From the NCBI RefSeq assembly GCF_025791835.1, contig NZ_JAOXLP010000013.1, positions 66,320-130,319 of the forward strand: a stretch of DNA of 64,000 nucleotides, in the 5' to 3' direction. Positions 17,769 through 26,673 of this stretch are shown here, in pieces. Made by a program: the position numbers and the translations under genes. Below the pieces are notes generated by a model. It searched no databases, was not told where the DNA came from, and worked only from the letters and a program-made list of their open reading frames with translations. The stretch is from Roseomonas xinghualingensis (GTDB lineage: Bacteria > Pseudomonadota > Alphaproteobacteria > Acetobacterales > Acetobacteraceae). Position 1 is the stretch's first letter. Each line of letters starts with the position of its first letter.

Positions 17769-18533
17769 TCAGCCCATGCCGAGCAGGGCGTAGATCCGCT
17801 TCACATAGCCGCCGAAGGCCTCGCTGGTCTTGATAGCGAGGTCGCGCTCGGTGGGAAGGTCGATGTCGAAGTAATCGGCCATGCGTGCCGGGCCGGCGGT
17901 GAGCACGGCGCAGCGGGCGCCGAGGAAGACCGCTTCCTGGATGGAATGGGTGACGAACAGGATCGTCTTCCCGCTCTCCCGCCAGATGCGCAGCATCTCC
18001 AGGTTCATGCGTTCCCGCGTCAGCGCATCCAGCGCGCCGAAGGGCTCGTCCATCAGGATCAGCTTCGGATCATGCACCAGGGCGCGGGCGATGGCGGCAC
18101 GCTGCTGCATGCCGCCCGAGAGCTGGTAGGGGTATTTCGCCTCGAAGCCATGCAGCCCGACCAGGGCGAGCAGATACCGCGCGCGGTCCCGCGCCTCGCG
18201 CAGCGGCAGGCCCCGGATTTCGGCCGGAAGCGTCACATTGTCGATGATGTTGCGCCACTTCAGAAGCAGCGCCTGCTGGAAGACCATGCCCACATCGCGG
18301 CCGGGCACGAAGGTGGAGCCGGCATGGCCGATCCGCACCAGGCCGCTATCGGCATCGTGCAGCCCCGCCAGGATCTTCAGCACCGTTGTCTTGCCGCAGC
18401 CCGAGGGGCCGACGAGGGAGACGAGATCCCCCTCCTTCACCGCCATGGTGACGTCGGAGACGGCCACGAAGTCCTGGCCGTCGGTACGGTAGGTCTTGCG
18501 GACGTTCTCGAGGCGGATGAGGGGTTCGGTCAT
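17769..18533 (-). CDS. ABC transporter ATP-binding protein (NitT/TauT family)
   Basis: A 254-residue ATPase of the SsuB/TauB/ThiZ group: Walker A GPSGCGKTT, Q-loop GMVFQQALLLKW, signature LSGGMQQRAAIARAL, Walker B LILMDEPFGALD and H-loop VTHS. It would power uptake with the permease at 21510-22334 and the binding protein at 23228-24253. It is the last gene of a five-gene minus-strand operon and overlaps the preceding gene by 4 nt (ATGA). Confidence 0.9.
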   Translation of the reverse strand: MTEPLIRLENVRKTYRTDGQDFVAVSDVTMAVKEGDLVSLVGPSGCGKTTVLKILAGLHDADSGLVRIGHAGSTFVPGRDVGMVFQQALLLKWRNIIDNVTLPAEIRGLPLREARDRARYLLALVGLHGFEAKYPYQLSGGMQQRAAIARALVHDPKLILMDEPFGALDALTRERMNLEMLRIWRESGKTILFVTHSIQEAVFLGARCAVLTAGPARMADYFDIDLPTERDLAIKTSEAFGGYVKRIYALLGMG

Positions 18534-19591
18534 GATAACCAGCGCTCCAGGTTCCCGGCGACGAAGGCGTCATCCGAGAGCTCGGGGTAGAGCCTGCAGA
18601 TCCGGTCGATGGCCTCGGACTGGCCGGGGCTCAGCCCTTCCTGCGGGTTGAGGCACCAGGTGCCTTCCAGCAGGCCCTGGCGGCGCAGGATCTCGTGGCA
18701 GCCGGCGATGCAGCCGTGGAAGTCGTTCGCCACGTCGAAGAAGGCGGCGTTGCAGTCGGTGACCGCGGAATCCAGCGCCAGGATCTCCGGTGAAAGAGGA
18801 CCGGCGGCGACGGCGGCCTTCAGCTTTTCCAGCATCTGCACGGCGCCGCGCGTCCAGACTGACCAATGGCCGAGCAAGCCGCCCTGGAAGCGCACCGTCA
18901 CCGGCTCGCCATCGCGCTTGACGGTGAAGGGGGTGACGAGGTCCAGCACGATATGGTCGTCATTGCCGGTATAGAGCGTCACGCGCTCCTCGGCCCGTGC
19001 CTCGACCAACCCGCGGATCACGTCCAGCGTGCGGTAGCGGTTGAAGGGGGCGACCTTCACGGCGATGACGTTGTCGATGGCGCAGAACGCGCGCCAGAAA
19101 TCGGCCCCCAGCGAGACGCCGCCCACCGCCGGCTGGAGATAGAAGCCGACCAGCGGGATTTCCTGCGCCACGCTGCGGCAGTGGGCGAGGATCTCCTCCG
19201 TGGAGGAGCCCTTCATCGCGGCCAGGCTGAGCAGGCCGGCATGATAGCCGAGAGAGAGGGCGGTCCTGGCCTCGTTCACCGCCTGCTGGGTGCGGCCGGC
19301 GAGGCCCGCCACCATCACCAGCGGGCGGTCGGTCCAGGCGCGGCTGTCCTCCATCGCGGCTTCCAGCACGGGACGGTAGAGGCCGACATCGCGGATCTCG
19401 AACTGCGTGGTGTGCACGCCCACGGCCAGGCCGCCCGCGCCGGCATCGATGTAATAGCGGCTGAGGGCGCGCTGGCGGCGGCGGTCGAACTGGCGCTCGG
19501 CGTTCAGCGCGAGGGGATGCGCGGGGATCGCCACGCCTTGCCGGAACAGTCGCAGGATTTCGGGCGGCAGGTCGGTGCGGTGCAGGGCCAT
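18530..19591 (-). CDS. Dihydrodipicolinate synthase (DapA) family protein
   Basis: A 353-residue protein with a TIM-barrel pattern of the DapA/N-acetylneuraminate lyase family: GAGGLAVGVHTTQF near residues 52-65 (where the family has GttGE), LVMVAGLAGRT, and VGFYLQPAVGG. A candidate Schiff-base Lys is in VIAVKVAPFNRYRT. It is longer than DapA (~290), with a C-terminal extension rich in Cys, His and acidic residues. An aldolase or dehydratase role on a 2-keto acid is likely; the substrate probably relates to the imported compound. True lysine biosynthesis is unlikely in this context. Confidence 0.7.
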   Translation of the reverse strand: MALHRTDLPPEILRLFRQGVAIPAHPLALNAERQFDRRRQRALSRYYIDAGAGGLAVGVHTTQFEIRDVGLYRPVLEAAMEDSRAWTDRPLVMVAGLAGRTQQAVNEARTALSLGYHAGLLSLAAMKGSSTEEILAHCRSVAQEIPLVGFYLQPAVGGVSLGADFWRAFCAIDNVIAVKVAPFNRYRTLDVIRGLVEARAEERVTLYTGNDDHIVLDLVTPFTVKRDGEPVTVRFQGGLLGHWSVWTRGAVQMLEKLKAAVAAGPLSPEILALDSAVTDCNAAFFDVANDFHGCIAGCHEILRRQGLLEGTWCLNPQEGLSPGQSEAIDRICRLYPELSDDAFVAGNLERWLS

Positions 19592-19609
19592 GAGGTATCC
19601 TTGGAAGTG

Positions 19610-20446
19610 TCAGCCCAGTTCGGGGCCTGCCGCCACCATCAGGCGGGCGGGATCGCCGAAGGGCTCGGCCCGGTTGAGGGCCATGCGATTGAAGGGACGC
19701 TCGGGGGTGAGGCCACGCGTGCGGAGATGTTCGGCAAGCCCGGCCCAGCGGTCCGCGAGATCGAGCAGCACCGGGCCTTGTGCGGCGCCGAGGGCAGCAT
19801 CCAGCAGGCATGTTGCCTCGGCTTCGCTGTCCGCCACGAGCGGGCCGATCTGCAGCGCCCTGCGCCCAGGGCGCGCGAGGACGAAGCCGGTGCCATCGGT
19901 CGAGCGGAAGGCCTGGGCCGGGGCGCGCCGGAACAAGTCGTGCAGCAGCGTGCCTCGATCGGCGCCGAAGGTGGCGGCATCGCTGGCGGCGATGGCGGGC
20001 AGGTCCTCTGGCACCAAGGGGCGCGCGCCTGCGGAAGCCGCTTCGCCGCCCATCCCGCGCCAGCGCGTCAGGCCAAGCTGCGTCCGGAAGCCGAGGGGGC
20101 GGTAGATGCGCTCGCCAGCCGGGGTGGCATCCAGCACGGGGCACAGGCCATCCGAGCCCAGAGCCTCGATGCAGCGACGCAGGATACGCGTGCCGAGCCC
20201 CTGTCCGCGCTGCGTGGCGGAGACGAGCACCATGCTCACCCAACCGAAGCCGCCAGGATAGGGCAGGGCCGCGCCGGTCGCCAAAAGTTGGTCCGCATCC
20301 TCGATTCCGAAGACGGTGCCGTGCTGGAAGAAGACGTCCCAATCCTCGGCGCCCTGGTTCCACCCGGCCTCGTCCGACAAGACGAGGCAGCCTTTCATGG
20401 CCGCGGGCGTCAGCGCCGTGATGGAAAGGGTGTCAGTAGGCGCCAT
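19610..20446 (-). CDS. GNAT family N-acetyltransferase
   Basis: A ~278-residue acetyltransferase. The acetyl-CoA motif is [20 protein letters not shown] (motif A, RGQGLG), and the second half (from about residue 155) looks like a further, diverged GNAT-like domain, giving a two-domain protein. ATG 20446 lies inside the end of the upstream epimerase gene (14-bp overlap), and the open frame beyond it is a shadow of that gene. It probably modifies an amine derived from the substrate of this ABC locus. Confidence 0.72.
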   Translation of the reverse strand: MAPTDTLSITALTPAAMKGCLVLSDEAGWNQGAEDWDVFFQHGTVFGIEDADQLLATGAALPYPGGFGWVSMVLVSATQRGQGLGTRILRRCIEALGSDGLCPVLDATPAGERIYRPLGFRTQLGLTRWRGMGGEAASAGARPLVPEDLPAIAASDAATFGADRGTLLHDLFRRAPAQAFRSTDGTGFVLARPGRRALQIGPLVADSEAEATCLLDAALGAAQGPVLLDLADRWAGLAEHLRTRGLTPERPFNRMALNRAEPFGDPARLMVAAGPELG

Positions 20447-21506
20447 CCCGCACCTCGAAATGCGTCGGCTTGCCGAGGCTCTTGCCGCCGCGCTGCACCC
20501 AATCCGCCACCCAATCGACCATGCGGGCGAGCGGGACCATGGAATAGCCGAAGAGGCGTGCCGCCTCCGCCGCATTGTTCAGCCAGGCGGTTGGCGCCTC
20601 CTCGCCGGTGACCATGGCGGGCTTGCCCAGCCGCTCGCCGAAGGCTTTCGCCAGCCAGCGTACGGAAATGGTCTCCGGCCCCGTGACGTTCAGCGGTGCG
20701 GAGGGGACCACGCAATGGCGGAGGGAGCGCAGCGCCTGGGCATTGGCGTCACCCTGCCAGATGACGTTCACATGGCCCATGGTGACATCCACCGGCTGGC
20801 CGTCGCGCACCTTGCAGGCGATATCGAACAGCACACCATAGCGCAGGTCGATCGCATAGTTCAGGCGGAACAGCCGGCCCGGTGTGTTGTGGGCGCCGGA
20901 GAAGTACTGCAGCAGCCTTTCCCGCCCGATGCAGGAGAAGGCGTATTCCCCCGGCGGGTTCAGCGGGCTGTCCTCGGTGGAGCCGCCGCTGCCGATGGGC
21001 ACGAACGGGTACACGCAGCCCGTGGAGAAGGCGACGATGCGGGATTCCCGGAAGGCCTCGCCCACCAGGGCCGGCACATACGAGTTCATCGCCCAGGTCA
21101 GCGCCTGATCGCCCGAGGCGCCGAACTTGCGGCCCGCCATCAGGATGAGGTTGCGGGCGCGCGGCAGCTTCTCCAGCGCGGCGCGGTCCAGCAGATCGCA
21201 GGCGATGGTCTCGACGCCGTTCTTCTCCAGCTGGCCGCGCAGCCCGGCCTCGCTGAAGCGGGCGACGCCGAAGACGCGCTTGCCCGGGGCCGCGTTGCGC
21301 GCCAGCCGGGCAAGGGTGGGGCCCATCTTGCCGCCCACGCCCAGAACCATGATGTCGCCATCCAGGGCGGCAAGATCCTCGGCCAGTGCACGGCTGGGGC
21401 GCGAGAGGAAGGCGTCCAGCGCCTCGTCGCTCTCGAAGTGCTCGGGGAAGCAGGCGGGATCAAGCCAGCCGGTCTCGGGGGCCTGGGGCAGCGCGGCTGC
21501 GGACAT
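20433..21506 (-). CDS. NAD-dependent epimerase/dehydratase family protein
   Basis: A 357-residue extended SDR. The Rossmann strand appears after an unusual ~50-residue N-terminal extension: [19 protein letters not shown] (GxGGxxG). FSTGCVYPF holds the Ser/Thr position; the usual YxxxK is not clear ([12 protein letters not shown] follows instead), so catalysis may be altered. The substrate is unknown. It lies 3 bp after the permease gene. Confidence 0.72.
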   Translation of the reverse strand: MSAAALPQAPETGWLDPACFPEHFESDEALDAFLSRPSRALAEDLAALDGDIMVLGVGGKMGPTLARLARNAAPGKRVFGVARFSEAGLRGQLEKNGVETIACDLLDRAALEKLPRARNLILMAGRKFGASGDQALTWAMNSYVPALVGEAFRESRIVAFSTGCVYPFVPIGSGGSTEDSPLNPPGEYAFSCIGRERLLQYFSGAHNTPGRLFRLNYAIDLRYGVLFDIACKVRDGQPVDVTMGHVNVIWQGDANAQALRSLRHCVVPSAPLNVTGPETISVRWLAKAFGERLGKPAMVTGEEAPTAWLNNAAEAARLFGYSMVPLARMVDWVADWVQRGGKSLGKPTHFEVRDGAY

Positions 21507-21509
21507 GGC

Positions 21510-22334
21510 TTATCCCTTTCTCGCGTCCCGCGGGACGAAGCGATGCTCAAGGCCCAGCACGATGAGATAAAGCGTGATGCCGAGCAGGCTGAGAAGAACG
21601 ACGGCCATGAACATGGCCGCCGTGTCGAGCGAGGACTGCACCTGGATCATGAGATAGGCGAGGCCACGCTCGGAGGCGACGAATTCACCGACCACCGCGC
21701 CGGCAACGGCAAGGATGGCGGCCACCTTCATGCCCGAGAAGATATAGGGCAGGGACCCCGGCAACTGGATGTAGCGGAAGACCTGCCAGCGCGATCCCTT
21801 CAGCGAATGCACAAGGTCCAGGAGGTCCGGCTCCACCTCCCGCAGACCGCGAGCCGTGGTCAGCAGGATGGGGAAGAAGCACAGGCTGAAGGTGATCAGC
21901 ACGTTGGTGAAGATGCCGTAGCTCAGCCATACGATCACGATGGGGCCAAGCGCCACCTTCGGGATCATGTTCAGCGTCACCAGCAGGGGAAAGACCAGCA
22001 GCGTCAGCAGGCGTGACCAGGTAAAGACGAGAGCGAGGGCGACACCCAGGCCCAGCGCGAGCATGTAGCCGCCGATGATCTCCGCGGCCGTCACCAGCGT
22101 GTTCGAGACCCAGGCATGGGTCGGCACGGCGAGCGTCGCCAGCACGTCGCTCGGCGCGGGCAGGATGAAGGCGGGTACCTGTGCGGCCCGAACCAGCACC
22201 TCCCAGAGCAGCACGACGGCGGCATGGACCAGCGCGATTACCGCCCAGCGGCGGCGCGTGGCGCGGGCGGCCGCGGCCATGCGGGCATCCGCGACCGGAA
22301 CGGGCTGGATGTCGGTGCTCGCCTCCGCGATCAT
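21510..22334 (-). CDS. ABC transporter permease (NitT/TauT family)
   Basis: A ~274-residue inner-membrane protein with about six transmembrane segments of the BPD_transp_1 fold. The cytoplasmic coupling loop GSRWQVFRYIQLPGSLPYIFSG carries the EAA-like motif. ATG 22334 is preferred over the frame start at 22367. It is the first gene of the operon permease-epimerase-GNAT-DapA-like-ATPase, and a putative TetR operator lies 75 bp upstream. Confidence 0.88.
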   Translation of the reverse strand: MIAEASTDIQPVPVADARMAAAARATRRRWAVIALVHAAVVLLWEVLVRAAQVPAFILPAPSDVLATLAVPTHAWVSNTLVTAAEIIGGYMLALGLGVALALVFTWSRLLTLLVFPLLVTLNMIPKVALGPIVIVWLSYGIFTNVLITFSLCFFPILLTTARGLREVEPDLLDLVHSLKGSRWQVFRYIQLPGSLPYIFSGMKVAAILAVAGAVVGEFVASERGLAYLMIQVQSSLDTAAMFMAVVLLSLLGITLYLIVLGLEHRFVPRDARKG

Positions 22335-22408
22335 TCCTGGCCCTTCCTGCGGAATCGCAGGGCCCACGGCCCTGTGGGAGAACGCTAGCGGAGGGGTTTT
22401 CTTGGTGT

Positions 22409-22422
22409 CAACTAACTGGTTG
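22409..22422. promoter_or_regulatory. Putative TetR operator upstream of the ABC operon
   Basis: CAACTA-AC-TGGTTG is a near-perfect inverted repeat. It matches the site at 23128-23141 at 11 of 14 positions. It overlaps the stop codon of the tetR gene and sits 75 bp upstream of the permease start. Confidence 0.65.
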
Positions 22423-23107
22423 ATAAACTGCCCTTCGGTGGAGAGCTCTGGGGGCGCAGCGCCGAGAGGACGAAATCGATGGTATGGCGCCGCCGCCGCG
22501 CAACCGCGGCCTTGCTGCCCAGGCGTGCCCCAAAGATCGCTGAAAGCGTGTGGTTGTTCGAGAAGTAGAAATAGGTGATGCCCGCGATGGAGATATAGAC
22601 ATCCACCGGGTCCAGGTCGTTCCTGAAAAGCCCTTCGGCCGCGCCGCGGGCCAGCGTTTCGCCAAGCAGATCGACCAGCGGCGAATGCATGGCCATCAGC
22701 CGCGGGGATTCACGCACATGGCGGGCGCCATGCTGGTTCTCGTCATTCAGAATCGCAACGAATTCCGGATGCTTCGCCAGGTAATCGAAGGAGAAGCCCA
22801 CCAGGCGCTCCATCGCTTCCAGGGGAGGCAGCTGGCTGAGCCGGAGGGCCTGCTCCTGCGTGCGGATCGCGGCATAGACCTCCTCAAGCGCTGCCGCGTA
22901 GAGGTCCTCCTTGGTGCCGAAATGGTGGTAGACAAGTTGCTTGTTCACACCGGCTCGCGCGGCGATCTCATCCACCCGTGCTCCCGCCAGCCCCTTCTCG
23001 GAAAACTCGGCGATGGCGGCCTCCAGCAGGGATCGGCGGGTGCTGTCCGGATCGCGCCGACCCTGGATGCGGCGCGAAGGTGGTGTCGTCGTGGCTGGGC
23101 GGCGCAT
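22412..23107 (-). CDS. TetR family transcriptional regulator
   Basis: A ~231-residue repressor: N-terminal HTH (VDEIAARAGVNKQLVYHHFGTKEDLY, cited here in part as AARAGVNKQLVYHHF) and a C-terminal ligand domain resembling the TetR_C group of RutR/CerR-like regulators that respond to pyrimidines or similar small molecules. The start is unclear: ATG 23107 and ATG 23134 are both in frame, and 23134 lies within an operator. Two matching 14-bp inverted repeats, one at each end of the gene, indicate control of itself, the divergent binding-protein gene and the downstream ABC operon. Confidence 0.85.
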   Translation of the reverse strand: MRRPATTTPPSRRIQGRRDPDSTRRSLLEAAIAEFSEKGLAGARVDEIAARAGVNKQLVYHHFGTKEDLYAAALEEVYAAIRTQEQALRLSQLPPLEAMERLVGFSFDYLAKHPEFVAILNDENQHGARHVRESPRLMAMHSPLVDLLGETLARGAAEGLFRNDLDPVDVYISIAGITYFYFSNNHTLSAIFGARLGSKAAVARRRRHTIDFVLSALRPQSSPPKGSLSTS

Positions 23108-23127
23108 GGCTCGCGGAACGTCCTTAC

Positions 23128-23141
23128 CAACCATTTGGTTG
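23128..23141. promoter_or_regulatory. Putative TetR operator between tetR and the binding-protein gene
   Basis: CAACCA-TT-TGGTTG is a perfect inverted repeat with a 2-nt centre. Its plus-strand copy lies 7 bp before a putative -35 element of the binding-protein promoter. Confidence 0.72.
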
Positions 23142-23148
23142 AATATTG

Positions 23149-23176
23149 TTGCGACTCCGGGGCTGCGTGTTAGACT
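23149..23176 (+). promoter_or_regulatory. Putative sigma-70 promoter of the binding-protein gene
   Basis: TTGCGA, 16 bp, TAGACT. It lies directly downstream of the TetR operator and ~50 bp before the start codon, a layout in which repressor would block RNA polymerase. Confidence 0.45.
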
Positions 23177-23227
23177 TTTTGCACGCTGCCCGTGGCCGGA
23201 GCCCGGGGCCGCCACCGATAAGGGGAT

Positions 23228-24253
23228 ATGCCTGGCATGAACAGGGACCGTTCCGCCTTCTCCCGCCGCGGAGTCCTTCTGGCGAGCCTTGCAGCCCCCT
23301 TCATCGCGCCGCGAGGAGCCTTGGCGCGGGAGCGAATCAACTTCGTGCTGAACTGGACGCCAACGGCGGACCACGCACCCTTTTTCCTCGCAAAGGCCCA
23401 GGGCTGGTACGAGGCTGCGGGGCTGGATGTGACGATCGAGACAGGGCGCGGTTCCGGCGCTTCGTCGCAGCGCGTGGCGGCCGGTACCGCGCAGCTTGGG
23501 ATATCCGAGATACCCACCGCGTTGCTGGCGCGCAGCCGTGGTGGAAAGCTGGCCGCCGTGATGGCGGTTTATGCGAATACGCCGCAGACCTTCTACTGGC
23601 TGCGCAGCAACGGCATCTCCGGACCGAAGGATTTTCCAGGCCGCTCGATTGGAAATCCCCCCGGTGACGCGGCCCGCGTGATGTGGCCGGCCTTTGCGAA
23701 GCGTGTCGGAATTGATCCGGCCTCCGTCCGCTTCGTCAACATCACACCCGCGGCCAAGGTCCCTTCGTTGAAGAGCAAGGTGATCGACATCACCACGGAT
23801 TTCTACAATTCGCATGATGTGAAAATCCGCGAGCTTGGCGACGATCTCGGATTTCTGCGCTGGAACGATATCGGCCTGAACTCCTATGGCAATTCAATCA
23901 TCGCGAATGCGGATGTCCTGGCGAGACAGCCGGATCTCGTGCGCAACTTCATCAAGGTATCGCAGCGCGCCTTCGCGGCCTGTGTCACCGATGCCCGGCC
24001 AGGGCTGGAAGCCCTCATGGCAGCCGCTTCCGGCCTGGAGGAGCGCGCCCAGCGGGACCAGTGGGAACGCGTGAAGGAGATGATGCGCGATCCCACCACC
24101 ACCACGGTCGCGCTCGGGGCCTTCAATGCGGAGCGGATGAAGGCGGATTACGACCTCATCCAGGGCCACTTCGAAGGCGCGCAGCCCTTCGACATCGAGA
24201 AGGCCTATACGAATGCCTTCCTTGATACCTCGATCAAGATGGCGGCGGCCTGA
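23228..24253 (+). CDS. ABC transporter substrate-binding protein (NMT1/THI5-like)
   Basis: A 341-residue periplasmic binding protein. The N-terminus FSRRGVLLASLAAPF is a twin-arginine-type signal, with cleavage likely after ARGALA-like GALARE. The mature part begins INFVLNWTPTADHAPFFLAK, the hallmark of NMT1/THI5-like proteins, which bind pyrimidines (thiamine precursors), riboflavin-like or aromatic compounds. Its genes for permease and ATPase are on the opposite strand, separated by tetR. AAGGGG precedes the ATG. Confidence 0.88.
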   Translation: MPGMNRDRSAFSRRGVLLASLAAPFIAPRGALARERINFVLNWTPTADHAPFFLAKAQGWYEAAGLDVTIETGRGSGASSQRVAAGTAQLGISEIPTALLARSRGGKLAAVMAVYANTPQTFYWLRSNGISGPKDFPGRSIGNPPGDAARVMWPAFAKRVGIDPASVRFVNITPAAKVPSLKSKVIDITTDFYNSHDVKIRELGDDLGFLRWNDIGLNSYGNSIIANADVLARQPDLVRNFIKVSQRAFAACVTDARPGLEALMAAASGLEERAQRDQWERVKEMMRDPTTTTVALGAFNAERMKADYDLIQGHFEGAQPFDIEKAYTNAFLDTSIKMAAA

Positions 24254-24261
24254 AGGAAAAG

Positions 24262-24384
24262 GCCGGGGAAGTATCCCCCGGCCCCCTTCTGTTTTTGCCT
24301 GTGGCGCTGTAGCGCCGACGGCACTGGCGCATTCCAGCCTCGAAGAAAAAGATGAGGGGTCCGGGGAGAATTCCTTCTCCCCGG
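24262..24384. repeat. Intergenic element with two terminator hairpins (family A, full copy)
   Basis: Left hairpin GCCGGGG...CCCCCGGC (24262-24282) is followed by CCCCTTCTGTTTTTG. A middle GC-rich stem-forming stretch follows, then CGAAGAAAAAGATGAGGGGT and the right hairpin CCGGGGAGAA-TTCC-TTCTCCCCGG (24361-24384), followed by ATTTTTTC. Both ends work as rho-independent terminators, one for each of the two convergent genes. The same arrangement recurs in inverted orientation at 54996-55122. Confidence 0.8.
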
Positions 24385-24391
24385 ATTTTTT

Positions 24392-25294
24392 CTACCCACG
24401 CGCAGCCCGCACCACCGCGCGATGGATCGGGCTTTCCGGCTGCATGTACTGGTCGATGATGTCGAAGTGGTCATAGCCCGGCAGCACATGCACCTCCGGA
24501 TCCCCTTCATGGCGCCGCAGGTGATGGGCGTAGCGGAAGGTCATGTCGATCCAGTGCCAGGGCTCGCGCCCGCCGACGAAGAGATGCACCGGGCAGCGCG
24601 CGGTGGGTGGGCGCCGTTCCAGATCGTGCCGCACAGCGAGCTCCGGCGTTAGGCGCAAATCAGTGTTCACCGTGGTGAGGATGGCCGGCGCCGGATCATA
24701 GATGCCGCTGATCATCACCGCGCCGCGCAGGAAGGCGGGGTCCAGCCCGCGCGCGCGCCAGTCCACCGCCAGCACCGCCGCGCAGAGATGTGCCCCGGCA
24801 GAATGGCCGGAAAGGCTGATAGCCATGGGGTCGCCGCCATATTCGGCGATGTGGCGGTGGGTCCATTCCACTGCGGCGATGGCGGAATCCACCGTCCCAT
24901 CCAGGGTAGAATCGGGGCACAACTCGTAGCTGGCGATGACGGCGGTGATGCCCTGCCGCACCAGAGGCTCGGCGATAAAGGCGAAGCTTTCTTTGTCATT
25001 CGCGCGCCAATAGCCGCCATGGAAGAACACATGCACCGGGGCTCCGGGGCTGGCAGCAGGATAGACATCCAGGCGCCGCCGCGGGTGTTCGCCATAGGCG
25101 ATGTCACCATGCTTGCGCAGCCCGGCATGGGCTGCGTCATTCGCCGGCGCGCGGCGGATGCGGTGCGATGCGAAATTTGGAAAGGCGCGCTGGGGATTGT
25201 AGTGGAACTCGTGCTCCTCCGGCGAAAGCGAGGACCATGGCGGCGCGGCTTGGCTCAAGTCATGCACTCCAGTGACGGGCGCTTCCGAGACCAC
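24392..25294 (-). CDS. Alpha/beta hydrolase (esterase / kynurenine formamidase-like)
   Basis: A 300-residue hydrolase. HVFFHGGYW gives the HGG oxyanion-hole motif, and LSGHSAGAHL gives the nucleophile elbow GHSAG; the Asp is probably in FVGGREPW's vicinity and the His in PGYDHFDI. This set matches the hormone-sensitive-lipase-like/arylformamidase group. It cleaves an ester or N-formyl amide; the substrate is unknown. It may form a transcription unit with the glycosidase gene 87 bp upstream. Confidence 0.82.
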   Translation of the reverse strand: MVSEAPVTGVHDLSQAAPPWSSLSPEEHEFHYNPQRAFPNFASHRIRRAPANDAAHAGLRKHGDIAYGEHPRRRLDVYPAASPGAPVHVFFHGGYWRANDKESFAFIAEPLVRQGITAVIASYELCPDSTLDGTVDSAIAAVEWTHRHIAEYGGDPMAISLSGHSAGAHLCAAVLAVDWRARGLDPAFLRGAVMISGIYDPAPAILTTVNTDLRLTPELAVRHDLERRPPTARCPVHLFVGGREPWHWIDMTFRYAHHLRRHEGDPEVHVLPGYDHFDIIDQYMQPESPIHRAVVRAARG

Positions 25295-25381
25295 CGGAAG
25301 CGCATGGCGGCGATCATGGCCCCCCGCGCCAGGACGGGCCAGATGCCACCATGCGGCGTGGCTTGCAGCCGAAGCTATGGC

Positions 25382-26566
25382 TCAATCGGCGGCCGCGAAG
25401 ATCTTCGTGCCGCCCAGGAGTTCCCGGAACAGGCGCTGCTGCTCCCGTAGCTCGGCTGCGAGCGGTTCATGCACCGGGCGCCGGTCATCCCCGTCGGAAC
25501 CGAGTTCGAACAGCCCGTTCGGGCAATAGCGGTCGTCGTCCCAGCCGGGATGGGAGAGCACCGGGTAGAGGCAGATGCCCTCGATCGGCACGCCGGCACG
25601 CATCGCGGCGCGCACCTCCTCGCAGACATAGCGGAACCAGGGCGCGCGTTGCTCACCCTCGATGCTGGTTTCCGCCATGAAGATCGGGCGGCGGTAGCGC
25701 TCATACACATCGGCGAAAAGTTGGCGCAGCGGCCGGTGCCTTGAGTCGGAAGGCAGCACGGCCTCGCGCTCGCCGCCATGCAGCCACTGGTTGTTCCAGT
25801 AATAGTTCACCCCGACGATATCGAGCACGTCAGGACCGCCGCCCAGTTCAGGCGCCTGCCTGCCGGAGAGCATGTCCCAGGCATGGAACTGGCCCTCATT
25901 GCGCCCCAGCGCATCCTCCGGATCCTGGCCTTCGCGGGGAATGATGTTGATCATGGGGTCAATGGCCAGGATGCGCGCCCCTGGTGCCGCCTCATGCGTG
26001 GCCTTGGCTCCGGCGATCGCGGCGCGGATAAGCTGCAGTTTCAGCTCATCGCTGTAGATGCGGTCCGTGTGGCCGGGATTCATCAGCCCTGCCTCGCCGC
26101 CAGCCCAGGCGAAGAAGGAGATCTCATTCACCGGGCAGACCATGGGGGCATGGCCTGTCTCCTCCAGATGCAGTCTGGCGAAGGCACGGGAGAAGGCCGC
26201 AAAGCGGTCCACGAAGGCGGTGGAATAGACATCCAGCCCATCGGGCCAGCCGTAATGGCACAGGTCCCAGGCCACCTGGGTGCCGGTCAGCGTCGCGGCC
26301 TGCAGCATGGGCAGCACCGAGGACCAGTCGTAATGGCCTGGGGTGGTCTCCACCAGATGCCAGCGCACACCATCGCGGGCGGCGCGCATGCCATGCTCAG
26401 CCAGCTGCCGGTAGTCCTGGGTCACCATCGCGTCGTGCCGGGTGCTGTGGGTCACATCCAGCCGGCGGCCATCTCGGCGACGATGGGTGGAGCATTCGAA
26501 CCCGCCCATGAAGAAGCTGCGGAACAGGCCGGGGCGGGGCAGGGGCGTCACCTCCGCGTCCCGCAT
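25382..26566 (-). CDS. Glycoside hydrolase-like protein (clan A barrel)
   Basis: A 394-residue TIM-barrel protein resembling GH1/GH5 beta-glucosidases. MGGFECSTHRRRDGRR opens the barrel; the acid/base pair is N147-E148 (CPVNEIS), and the nucleophile Glu is in IFMAETSIEG near residue 305, the normal order for clan A. Absence of a signal peptide places it in the cytoplasm. Similar proteins occur next to sugar-nucleotide genes; the natural substrate is not known. The Met at residue 20 is a possible later start. Confidence 0.68.
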   Translation of the reverse strand: MRDAEVTPLPRPGLFRSFFMGGFECSTHRRRDGRRLDVTHSTRHDAMVTQDYRQLAEHGMRAARDGVRWHLVETTPGHYDWSSVLPMLQAATLTGTQVAWDLCHYGWPDGLDVYSTAFVDRFAAFSRAFARLHLEETGHAPMVCPVNEISFFAWAGGEAGLMNPGHTDRIYSDELKLQLIRAAIAGAKATHEAAPGARILAIDPMINIIPREGQDPEDALGRNEGQFHAWDMLSGRQAPELGGGPDVLDIVGVNYYWNNQWLHGGEREAVLPSDSRHRPLRQLFADVYERYRRPIFMAETSIEGEQRAPWFRYVCEEVRAAMRAGVPIEGICLYPVLSHPGWDDDRYCPNGLFELGSDGDDRRPVHEPLAAELREQQRLFRELLGGTKIFAAAD

Positions 26567-26673
26567 CGCATTCCGGAGGGTGCTGCATTCGCGCCATGCC
26601 CACTGCCCTGATCATGATGCATCCTGTTCACTCCAGAAATCCGCAAACCCTTGCGTCCACACGGCGGATCGGT

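Noticed and set aside
18866-22016. Long plus-strand open frames opposite the ABC operon
   Set aside because: They are shadows of five clear minus-strand genes with family motifs.
23108-23815. N-terminal extension of the TetR frame to 23815
   Set aside because: It runs antisense through the signal peptide and first domain of the clear binding-protein gene.
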